NCBI RefSeq assembly: GCF_052857255.1
Contig: NC_135504.1
Location: 141,138,121-141,202,120 of the forward strand
Source: Amblyomma americanum
Taxonomy: Eukaryota > Arthropoda > Arachnida > Ixodida > Ixodidae
Length of the DNA: 64,000 bases
Direction: 5' to 3'
Shown piece by piece: positions 1 to 10,000 of the stretch. Below the pieces are notes generated by a model, which ran no database searches, was not told where the DNA came from, and saw only the letters and a list, made by a program, of their open reading frames with translations. The stretch's first letter is position 1. Each line of letters starts with the position of its first letter. A program made the translations under genes and the position numbers.

Positions 1-2552
1 AAACTCCGCGCTGAAGAAACTCCGTGTAGGAGAAACTCCGTGTTGGAGAAACTCCGCGTTGGAGAAACTCCGCTTTGGAGAAAGTCCGCGTTGGAGAAAG
101 TCCGCGTTGGAGAAAGTCCGCGTTGGAGAGTCCGCGCTGGAGAAACTCCGCGTTGGAGAAAGTCCGCGTCGGAGGAGGTCCGCGTTGGAGAAAGTCCGCG
201 TTGGAGAAAATCCGTGATGTAGAAACTCCGCCTTGGAGAAACTTCGCGTTGAAGAAACGGCGCGTTGGAGATACTCCGCGTTGGAGAAACTATGCGCTTG
301 AAACACACCGCGCTGGAGAAACTCCGCGTTGGAGAAAGTCCGGGTTGGAGAAGGTCCGCGTTGGAGAAAGTCCACGTTGGAGAAAGTCCGCGTTGGAGAA
401 ACTCCGCGTTCAAGAAAGTCCGCGTTGGAGAAAGTCCGCGCTGGAGAAACTCCGCGTTGTATAAACTCCGCGCTGGAGAAACTCCGCGATGGAGAACCTC
501 CGCGACGGACAAACTCCGCGATGGAGAAACTCCGCGTTGGAGAAAAGTCAGCTCTGGAGAAACTCTACGCTGAAGAAACTCCGCGCTAGAGCAACTCCGC
601 GTTCGAGAAACTCCGCGCTGGAGAAACTCCGTGCTGCGTAAAATCTGCGCTGGAGAAACTCTGGGCTGGAGAAACTCCGTGTTGGAGAAACTCCGCGCTG
701 GAGAAACTTCGCGTTGGAGAAACTGCGCGTTGGAGAAACTCCGCGTTGGAGAAAGTCCGCGTTGGAGAAAGTCCGCGTTGGAGAGTGTCCGCGATGGAGA
801 AACTCCGCGCTGGAGAAACTCCGTGGTGGGGAAACTTCGCGTAGGAGAAACGGCGCGTTGGAGAAGCTCCGCGTTGGAGAAACACCGCGCTTGAAACACA
901 CCGCGCTGGAGAAACTCCGCGTTGGAGAAAGTCCGCGTTGGAGAAGGTCCGCGTTGGAGAAAGTCCGCGTTGGAGAAAGTCCGCGCTGGAGAAACTGCGC
1001 GTTGGAGAAACTGCGCGTTGGAGAAACTCCGCGTTGGAGAAACTCTGCGTTGGAGAAAGTCCGCGTTGGAGAAAGTCCGCGTTGGTGAGAGTCCGCGATG
1101 GAGAAACTCCGCGCTGGAGAAACTGCGCGTTTGAGAAACTCCGAACTGGAGAAACTCCGCGATGGAGACAATCCGCGCTGGAGAAACTCCGCGCTGAAGA
1201 AACTCCGTGTAGGAGAAACTCCGTGTTGGAGAAACTCCGCGTTGGAGAAACTCCGCTTTGGAGAAAGTCCGCGTTGGAGAAAGTCCGCGTTGGAGAGTCC
1301 GCGATGGAGAAACTCCGCGTTGGAGAAAAATCGGGCTGGAGAAACTCCGTGTTGGAGAAACTCCGCGTTTGATAAACTCCGAACTGGAGAAGCTCCGCGC
1401 TGGAGATTCTCCGCGGTGGAGAAACTCCGCGCTGGAGAAACTCCGTGTTGGAGAAACTCTGTGTTGGAGAAATTCCGCCTTGGAGAAACATCGCTTTGAA
1501 GAAACGGCGCGTTGGAGAAACTCCGCGTTAGAGAAACTCCGCGCTTGAAATACACCGCGCTGGAGAAACTCCGCGTTAGAGAAAGTCCGCGTCGGAGAAG
1601 GTCCGCGTTGGAGAAAGTCCGCGTTGGAGAAAATTCGTGTTGTAGAAACTCCGCCTTGGAGAAACTTCGCGTTGAAGAAACGGCGCGTTGGAAAAACTCC
1701 GCGTTCGAGAAACTCCGCGCTTGAAACACACCGCGCTGGAGAAACTCCGCGTTGGAGAAAGTCCGCGTCGGAGAAGGTCCGCGTTGGAGAAACTCCGCGT
1801 TGGAGAAACTCCGTGTTGTAGAAACTCCGCATTGGAGAAACTTAGCGTTGAAGAAACGGCGCGTTGGAGATTCTCCGCGTTGGAGAAACTCCGCACTTGA
1901 AACACACCTCGCTGGAGAAACTCCGCGTTGGAGAAAGTCCGCGTTGGAGAAGGTCCGCGTTGGAGAAAGTCCGCGTTGGAGAAAGTCCGCGTTGGAGAAA
2001 CTCCGCGTTGAAGAAAGTCCGCGTTGGAGAAAGTCCGCGCTGGAGAAACTCCGCGTTGTATAAACTCCGCGATGAAGAAAGTTCGCGACGGACAAACTCC
2101 GCGATGGAGAAACTCCGCGTTGGAGAAAAGTCCGCTCTGGAGAAACTCTACGCTGGAGAAACTCCGCGATGGAGACACTCCGCGCTGGAGAAACTCCGCG
2201 CTGGAGAAACTCCGCGCTGGAGAAACTCCGTGTTGGGGAAACTTCGCGTTGGAGAAACGGTGCGTTGGAGAAGCTCCGCGTTGGAGAAACTCCGCGCATG
2301 AAACACACCACGGTGGAGAAACTCCGCGTTGGAGAAAGTCCGCGTTGGAGAAGGTCCGCGTTGGAGAAAGTCCGCGTTGGAGAACGTCCGCGCTGGAGAA
2401 ACTCCGCGTTGTATAAACTCCGCGCTGGAGAAACTCCGCGATGAAGAAAATCCGCGACGGACAAACTCCGCGATGGAGAAACTGCGCGTTGGAGAAAAGT
2501 CCGCTCTGGAGAAACTCTACGCTGGAGAAACTCCGCGCTGGAGCAACTCCGC
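1..2552. repeat. Higher-order repeat block A, copy 1 (left end cut by the window)
   Basis: This stretch reappears at 3986-6537 with a constant offset of 3985 bp. Comparing the two I saw only three substitutions (near 1370, 1829 and 2297, for example GCATGAAAC at 2296 against GCTTGAAAC at 6281). The right boundary is sharp: at 2553 copy 1 goes into GTTGTATAAACTCCGC while copy 2 goes into GTTGGAGAAACTCCGC. The left boundary is not visible because identity runs to base 1. It contains three in-phase 176-bp cassettes and one CTGCGTAAAAT landmark monomer near 630. Confidence 0.9.
1543..2070. repeat. 176-bp cassette (11 monomers), run of three
   Basis: The diagnostic monomer GCTTGAAACACACCGC or its GCACTTGAAA/AATACACC variants recurs with CTTG at 1544, 1720 and 1896, exactly 176 bp (11 monomers) apart. 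Between markers the same ordered variants appear: GTCGGAGAAGGTCCGC, then GTTGTAGAAACTCCGC, CTTGGAGAAACTTCGC or CTTTGGAG, GTTGAAGAAACGGCGC and GTTCGAGAAACTCCGC. The third unit is less complete on its right side. This is a true second-order repeat nested in the 16-bp array. Confidence 0.88.
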
Positions 2553-3379
2553 GTTGTATAAACTCCGCGCTGGAGAAACTCCGCGATGGAGAACCTCCGC
2601 GACGGACAAACTCCACGATGAAGAAACTCCGCGTTGGAGAAAAGTCAGCTCTGGAGAAACTCTACGCTGAAGAAACTCCGCGCTAGAGCAACTCCGCGTT
2701 CGAGAAACTCCGCGCTGGAGAAACTCCGTGCTGCGTAAAATCTGCGCTGGAGAAACTCTGGGCTGGAGAAACTCCGTGTTGGAGAAACTCCGCGCTGGAG
2801 AAACTTCGCGTTGGAGAAACTGCGCGTTGGAGAAACTCCGCGTTGGAGAAAGTCCGCGTTGGAGAAAGTCCGCGTTGGAGAGTGTCCGCGATGGAGAAAC
2901 TCCGCGCTGGAGAAACTCCGTGGTGGGGAAACTTCGCGTAGGAGAAACGGCGCGTTGGAGAAGCTCCGCGTTGGAGAAACACCGCGCTTGAAACACACCG
3001 CGCTGGAGAAACTCCGCGTTGGAGAAAGTCCGCGTTGGAGAAGGTCCGCGTTGGAGAAAGTCCGCGTTGGAGAAAGTCCGCGCTGGAGAAACTGCGCGTT
3101 GGAGAAACTGCGCGTTGGAGAAACTCCGCGTTGGAGAAACTCTGCGTTGGAGAAAGTCCGCGTTGGAGAAAGTCCGCGTTGGTGAGAGTCCGCGATGGAG
3201 AAACTCCGCGCTGGAGAAACTGCGCGTTTGAGAAACTCCGAACTGGAGAAACTCCGCGATGGAGACAATCCGCGCTGGAGAAACTCCGCGCTGAAGAAAC
3301 TCCGTGTAGGAGAAACTCCGTGTTGGAGAAACTCCGCGTTGGAGAAACTCCGCTTTGGAGAAAGTCCGCGTTGGAGAAA
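2553..3379. repeat. Partial copy of the interior of block A (third copy of 456-1282)
   Basis: This 827-bp segment matches 456-1282 at offset 2097 and 4441-5267 at offset 1888, with small differences such as CCACGATGAAG near 2612 where the other copies have CCGCGATGGAG. It joins block A on its left at 2552/2553. On its right at about 3379 it switches to a variant order seen again from about 7306. It therefore marks a rearrangement junction inside the array and not a new sequence type. Confidence 0.8.
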
Positions 3380-3985
3380 AGTCCGCTCTGGAGAAACTCT
3401 ACGCTGAAGAAACTCCGCGCTAGAGCAACTCCGCGTTCGAGAAACTCCGCGCTGGAGAAACTCCGTGCTGCATAAAATCTGCGCTGGAGAAAATCCGGGC
3501 TGGAGAAACTCCGTGTTGGAGAAACTCCGCGCTGGAGAAACTTCGCGTTGGAGAAACTGCGCGTTGGAGAAACTCCGCGTTGGAGAAACTCCGCGTTGGA
3601 GAAAGTCCGCGTTGGAGAGTGTCCGCGATGGAGAAACTCCGCGCTGGAGAAACTCCGTGGTGGGGAAACTTCGCGTAGGAGAAACGGCGCGTTGGAGAAG
3701 CTCCGCGTTGGAGAAACACTGCGCTTGAAACACACCGCGCTGGAGAAACTCCGCGTTGGAGAAAGTCCGCGTTGGAGAAGGTCCGCGTTGGAGAAAGTCC
3801 GCGTTGGAGAAAGTCCGCGCTGGAGAAACTGCGTGTTGGAGAAACTGCGCGTTGGAGAAACTCCGCGTTGGAGAAACTCTGCGTTGGAGAAAGTCCGCGT
3901 TGGAGAAAGTCCGCGTTGGTGAGAGTCCGCGATGGAGAAACTCCGAACTGGAGAAACTCCGCGATGGAGACAATCCGCGCTGGAG
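3371..3985. repeat. Array segment related to 7306-7925
   Basis: From the 17-bp monomer at about 3371 onward, the order of variant monomers follows the segment starting near 7306 (offset about 3935). Shared features are a GCTGCATAAAATCTGC landmark at 3466/7401, the CTAGAGCAACTCC variant and the GTTGGTGAGAGTCCGC variant. It fills the gap between the two block A copies. Nothing other than 16-bp monomers is present. Confidence 0.75.
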
Positions 3986-6537
3986 AAACTCCGCGCTGAA
4001 GAAACTCCGTGTAGGAGAAACTCCGTGTTGGAGAAACTCCGCGTTGGAGAAACTCCGCTTTGGAGAAAGTCCGCGTTGGAGAAAGTCCGCGTTGGAGAAA
4101 GTCCGCGTTGGAGAGTCCGCGCTGGAGAAACTCCGCGTTGGAGAAAGTCCGCGTCGGAGGAGGTCCGCGTTGGAGAAAGTCCGCGTTGGAGAAAATCCGT
4201 GATGTAGAAACTCCGCCTTGGAGAAACTTCGCGTTGAAGAAACGGCGCGTTGGAGATACTCCGCGTTGGAGAAACTATGCGCTTGAAACACACCGCGCTG
4301 GAGAAACTCCGCGTTGGAGAAAGTCCGGGTTGGAGAAGGTCCGCGTTGGAGAAAGTCCACGTTGGAGAAAGTCCGCGTTGGAGAAACTCCGCGTTCAAGA
4401 AAGTCCGCGTTGGAGAAAGTCCGCGCTGGAGAAACTCCGCGTTGTATAAACTCCGCGCTGGAGAAACTCCGCGATGGAGAACCTCCGCGACGGACAAACT
4501 CCGCGATGGAGAAACTCCGCGTTGGAGAAAAGTCAGCTCTGGAGAAACTCTACGCTGAAGAAACTCCGCGCTAGAGCAACTCCGCGTTCGAGAAACTCCG
4601 CGCTGGAGAAACTCCGTGCTGCGTAAAATCTGCGCTGGAGAAACTCTGGGCTGGAGAAACTCCGTGTTGGAGAAACTCCGCGCTGGAGAAACTTCGCGTT
4701 GGAGAAACTGCGCGTTGGAGAAACTCCGCGTTGGAGAAAGTCCGCGTTGGAGAAAGTCCGCGTTGGAGAGTGTCCGCGATGGAGAAACTCCGCGCTGGAG
4801 AAACTCCGTGGTGGGGAAACTTCGCGTAGGAGAAACGGCGCGTTGGAGAAGCTCCGCGTTGGAGAAACACCGCGCTTGAAACACACCGCGCTGGAGAAAC
4901 TCCGCGTTGGAGAAAGTCCGCGTTGGAGAAGGTCCGCGTTGGAGAAAGTCCGCGTTGGAGAAAGTCCGCGCTGGAGAAACTGCGCGTTGGAGAAACTGCG
5001 CGTTGGAGAAACTCCGCGTTGGAGAAACTCTGCGTTGGAGAAAGTCCGCGTTGGAGAAAGTCCGCGTTGGTGAGAGTCCGCGATGGAGAAACTCCGCGCT
5101 GGAGAAACTGCGCGTTTGAGAAACTCCGAACTGGAGAAACTCCGCGATGGAGACAATCCGCGCTGGAGAAACTCCGCGCTGAAGAAACTCCGTGTAGGAG
5201 AAACTCCGTGTTGGAGAAACTCCGCGTTGGAGAAACTCCGCTTTGGAGAAAGTCCGCGTTGGAGAAAGTCCGCGTTGGAGAGTCCGCGATGGAGAAACTC
5301 CGCGTTGGAGAAAAATCGGGCTGGAGAAACTCCGTGTTGGAGAAACTCCGCGTTTGATAAACTCTGAACTGGAGAAGCTCCGCGCTGGAGATTCTCCGCG
5401 GTGGAGAAACTCCGCGCTGGAGAAACTCCGTGTTGGAGAAACTCTGTGTTGGAGAAATTCCGCCTTGGAGAAACATCGCTTTGAAGAAACGGCGCGTTGG
5501 AGAAACTCCGCGTTAGAGAAACTCCGCGCTTGAAATACACCGCGCTGGAGAAACTCCGCGTTAGAGAAAGTCCGCGTCGGAGAAGGTCCGCGTTGGAGAA
5601 AGTCCGCGTTGGAGAAAATTCGTGTTGTAGAAACTCCGCCTTGGAGAAACTTCGCGTTGAAGAAACGGCGCGTTGGAAAAACTCCGCGTTCGAGAAACTC
5701 CGCGCTTGAAACACACCGCGCTGGAGAAACTCCGCGTTGGAGAAAGTCCGCGTCGGAGAAGGTCCGCGTTGGAGAAACTCCGCGTTGGAGAAACTCCGTG
5801 TTGTAGAAACTCCGCTTTGGAGAAACTTAGCGTTGAAGAAACGGCGCGTTGGAGATTCTCCGCGTTGGAGAAACTCCGCACTTGAAACACACCTCGCTGG
5901 AGAAACTCCGCGTTGGAGAAAGTCCGCGTTGGAGAAGGTCCGCGTTGGAGAAAGTCCGCGTTGGAGAAAGTCCGCGTTGGAGAAACTCCGCGTTGAAGAA
6001 AGTCCGCGTTGGAGAAAGTCCGCGCTGGAGAAACTCCGCGTTGTATAAACTCCGCGATGAAGAAAGTTCGCGACGGACAAACTCCGCGATGGAGAAACTC
6101 CGCGTTGGAGAAAAGTCCGCTCTGGAGAAACTCTACGCTGGAGAAACTCCGCGATGGAGACACTCCGCGCTGGAGAAACTCCGCGCTGGAGAAACTCCGC
6201 GCTGGAGAAACTCCGTGTTGGGGAAACTTCGCGTTGGAGAAACGGTGCGTTGGAGAAGCTCCGCGTTGGAGAAACTCCGCGCTTGAAACACACCACGGTG
6301 GAGAAACTCCGCGTTGGAGAAAGTCCGCGTTGGAGAAGGTCCGCGTTGGAGAAAGTCCGCGTTGGAGAACGTCCGCGCTGGAGAAACTCCGCGTTGTATA
6401 AACTCCGCGCTGGAGAAACTCCGCGATGAAGAAAATCCGCGACGGACAAACTCCGCGATGGAGAAACTGCGCGTTGGAGAAAAGTCCGCTCTGGAGAAAC
6501 TCTACGCTGGAGAAACTCCGCGCTGGAGCAACTCCGC
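3986..6537. repeat. Higher-order repeat block A, copy 2
   Basis: Near-identical copy of 1-2552 at offset 3985 bp, which is 249 monomers plus 1 bp. The odd base reflects the 17-bp and 14-bp monomers in the interval. The same internal order of variants is kept, including the 176-bp cassettes whose CTTGAAA markers fall at 5529, 5705 and 5881, each 3985 bp from its counterpart at 1544, 1720 and 1896. Confidence 0.9.
5528..6055. repeat. 176-bp cassette, run of three (in block A copy 2)
   Basis: CTTGAAA markers at 5529, 5705 and 5881, 176 bp apart, with the same internal variant order as the run at 1543. The two runs are related by the 3985-bp block duplication and so are not independent amplifications. 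Confidence 0.87.
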
Positions 6538-9500
6538 GTTGGAGAAACTCCGCGCTGGAGAAACTCCGTGCTGCATAAAATGTGCGCTGGAGAAACTCCG
6601 GGCTGGAGAAACTCCGCGCTGGAGAAACTCCGCGCTGGAGAAACTCCGTGCTGGACAAACTCCGCGCTGGAGAAACTTCGCGTTGGAGAAACTGCGCGTT
6701 GGAGAAACTCCGCGTTGGAGAAGATCCGCGTTGGAGAAAGTCCGCGTTGGAGAAAGTCCGCGTTGGAGAAACTCCGCGTTGAAGAAAGTCCGCGTTGGAG
6801 AAAGTCCGCGCTGGAGAAACTCCGCGTTGTATAAACTCCGCGATGAAGAAAGTCCGTGACGGACAAACTCCGCGATGGAGAAACTCCGCGTTGGAGAAAA
6901 GACCGCTCTGGAGAAACTACACTGGAGAAACTCCGCGCTGTAGCAACTCCGCGTTGGAGAAACTCCGCGCTGGAGAAACTCCGTGCTGGACAAACTCCGC
7001 GCTGGAGAAACTCCGTGTTGGAGAAACTCCGCGCTGGAGAAACTTCGCGTTGGAGAAACTGCGCGTTGGAGAAAGTCCGCGTCGGAGAAGGTCCGCGTTG
7101 GAGAATGTCCGCGTTGGAGAAGGTCCGCGTTGGAGAAAGTCCACGTTGGAGAAAGTCCGCGTTGGAGAAACTCCGCGTTCAAGAAAGTCCGCGTTGGAGA
7201 AAGTCCGCGCTGGAGAAACTCCGCGTTGTATAAACTCCGCGCTGGAGAAACTCCGCGATGGAGAACCTCCGCGACGGACAAACTCCGCGATGGAGAAACT
7301 CCGCGTTGGAGAAAAGTCCGCTCTGGAGAAACTCTACGCTGAAGAAACTCCGCGCTAGAGCAACTCCGCGTTCGAGAAACTCCGCGCTGGAGAAACTCCG
7401 TGCTGCATAAAATCTGCGCTGGAGAAAATCCGGGCTGGAGAAACTCCGTGTTGGAGAAACTCCGCGCTGGAGAAACTTCGCGTTTGAGAAACTGCGCGTT
7501 GGAGAAACTCCGCGTTAGAGAAACTCCGCGTTGGAGAAAGTCCGCGTTGGAGAAAGTCCGCATTGGAGAGTGTCCGCGATGGAGAAACTCCGCGCTGGAG
7601 AAACTACGTGGTGGGGAAACTTCGCGTAGGAGAAACGGCGCGTTGGAGAAGCTCCGCGTTGGAGAAACACCGCGCTTGAAACACACCGCGCTGGAGAAAC
7701 TCCGCGTTGGAGAAAGTCCGCGTTGGAGAAGGTCCGCGTTGGAGAAAGTCCGCGTTGGAGAAAGTCCGCGCTGGAGAAACTGCGCGTTGGAGAAACTGCG
7801 CGTTGGAGAAACTCCGCGTTGGAGAAACTCTGCGTTGGAGAAAGTCCGCGTTGGAGAAAGTCCGCGTTGGTGAGAGTCCGCGATGGAGAAACTCCGAACT
7901 GGAGAAACTCCGCGATGGAGACAATCCGCCCTGGAGAAACTCCGCGCTGAAGAAACTCCGTGTAGGAGAAACTTCTTGTTGGAGAAACTCCGCGTTGGAG
8001 AAACTCCGCTTTGGAGAAAGTCCGCGTTGGAGAAAGTCCGCGTTGGAGAAAGTCCGCGTTGGAGAGTCCGCGATGGAGAAACACCGCGCTGGAGAAAAAT
8101 CGGGCTGGAGAAACTCCGTGTTGGAGAAACTCCGCGTTTGAGAAACTCCGAACTGGAGAAGCTCCGCGCTGGAGATGCTCCGCGGTGGAGAAACTCCGCG
8201 CTGGAGAAAGTTCGTGTTGGAGATACTCTGTGTTGGAGAAATTCCGCCTTGGAGAAACTTCGCTTTGAAGAAACGGCGCGTTGGAGAAACTCCGCGTTAG
8301 AGAAACTCCGCGCTTGAAACACACCGCGCTGGAGAAACTCCGCGTTGGAGAAAATCCGCGTCGGAGAAGGTCCGCGTTGGAGAAACTCCGCGATGGAGAA
8401 ACTCCGTGTTGTAGAAACTCCGCTTTGGAGAAACTTCGCGTTGAAGAAACGGCGCGTTGGAGATTCTCCGCGTTGGAGAAACTCCGCACTTGAAACCCAC
8501 CTCGCTGGAGAAACTAAGCGTTGGAGAAAGTCCGCGTTGGAGAAGGTCCGCGTTGGAGAAAGTCCGCGATGGAGAAAGTCCGCGTTGGAGAAACTCCGTG
8601 TTGAAGAAAGTCCGCGTTGGAGAAAGTCCGCGCTGGAGAAACTCCGCGTTGTATAAACTCCGCGTTGAAGAAAGTCCGCGACGGACAAACTCCGCGATGG
8701 AGAAACTCCGCGTTGGAGAAAAGTCCGCTCTGGAGAAACTCTACGCTGGAGAAACTCCGCGATGGAGACACTCCGCGCTGGAGAAACTCCGCGCTGGAGA
8801 AACTCCGCGCTGGAGAAACTCCGCGCTGGAGAAACTCCGTGTTGGGGAAACATCGCGTTGGAGAAATGGTGCGTTGGAGAAGCTCCGCGTTGGAGAAACT
8901 CCGCGCTTGAAACACACCACGGTGGAGAAACTCCGCGTTGGAGAAAGTCCGCGTTGGAGAAGGTCCGCGTTGGAGAAAGTCCGCGTTGGAGAAAGTCCGC
9001 GCTGGAGAAACTCCGCGTTGTATAAACTCCGCGCTGGAGAAACTCCGCGATGAAGAAAATCCGCGACGGACAAACTCCGCGATGGAGAAACTCCGCGTTG
9101 GAGAAAAGTCCGCTCTGGAGAAACTCTACGCTGGAGAAACTCCGCGCTGGAGCAACTCCGCGTTGGAGAAACTCCGCGCTGGAGAAACTCCGTGCTGCAT
9201 AAAATCTCCGCTGGAGAAACTCCGGGCTGGAGAAACTCCGCGCTGGAGAAACTCAGTGCTGGACAAACTCCGCGCTGGAGAAACTTCGCGTTGGAGAAAC
9301 TGCGCGTTGTAGAAACTCCGCGTTGGAGAAACTCCGCGTTGGAGAAAGTCCTCGTTGGAGAAATTCCGCGTTGGAGAGAGTCTGCGATGGAGAAATTCCG
9401 CGCTGGAGAAACTCCGCGTTTGAGAAACTCCGAACTCTAGAAACTCCGCGATGAAGAAAGTCCGCGACGGACAAACTCCGCGATGGAGAAACTCCGCGTT

Positions 9501-10000
9501 GGAGAAAAGACCGCTCTGGAGAAACTCTACACTGGAGAAACTCCGCGCTGTAGCAACTCCGCGTTGGAGAAACTCCGCGCTGGAGAAACTCCGTGCTGGA
9601 CAAACTCCGCGCTGGAGAAACTCCGTGTTGGAGAAACTCCGCGCTGGAGAAACTTCGCGTTGGAGAAACTGCGCGTTGGAGAAACTTCGCTTTGAAGAAA
9701 CGGCGCGTTGGAGAAACTCCGCGTTAGAGGAACTCCGCGCTTGAAACACACCGCGCTGGAGAAACTCCGCGTTGGAGAAAGTCCGCGTCGGAGAAGGTCC
9801 GCGTTGGAGAAAGTCCGCGTTGGAGAAAATCCGTGATGTAGAAACTCCGCCTTGGAGAAACTTCGCGTTGAAGAAACGGCGCGTTGGAGATACTCCGCGT
9901 TGGAGAAACTACGCGCTTGAAACACACCGCGCTGGAGAAACTCCGCGTTGGAGAAAGTCCGCGTTGGAGAAGGTCCGCGTTGGAGAAAGTCCACGTTGGA
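6200..10000. repeat. Higher-order repeat block B, copy 1 (approximate limits)
   Basis: Long, ordered strings of variants in this region recur at about 24.1-27.8 kb. The offset drifts in small steps, largely of one or two monomers: about 17821 bp near 6.3 kb, 17791 near 7.4 kb, 17775 from 7.9 to 8.5 kb and 17759 near 9.2 kb. This is the pattern expected if the copies gained and lost single monomers after duplication. Examples of shared private variants are CTCGCTGGAGAAACTAAGC near 8500/26278 and CATAAAATCTCCGCTGG near 9198/26957. Limits are estimated by eye. Confidence 0.75.

Noticed and set aside
456..471. TATAAA monomers as promoters
   Set aside because: They arise by two changes from the consensus, sit in non-coding repeat on all copies, and have no accompanying gene; kept only as a low-interest observation.
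1660..1690. CENP-B box in the AACTTCGCGTTGAAGAAACGG string
   Set aside because: It has TTCG and a downstream CGG, but the spacing and the required A and CGGG of the canonical 17-bp box (nTTCGnnnnAnnCGGGn) are not met. A divergent box for another species cannot be tested here.
548..2464. Long minus-strand open frames as a repetitive secreted, SR-rich or structural protein gene
   Set aside because: The peptide period equals the DNA period in every frame, frames begin and end within monomers, several block duplications are not multiples of three, and no unique termini, introns or start context are seen. Openness is explained by a stop-poor monomer.
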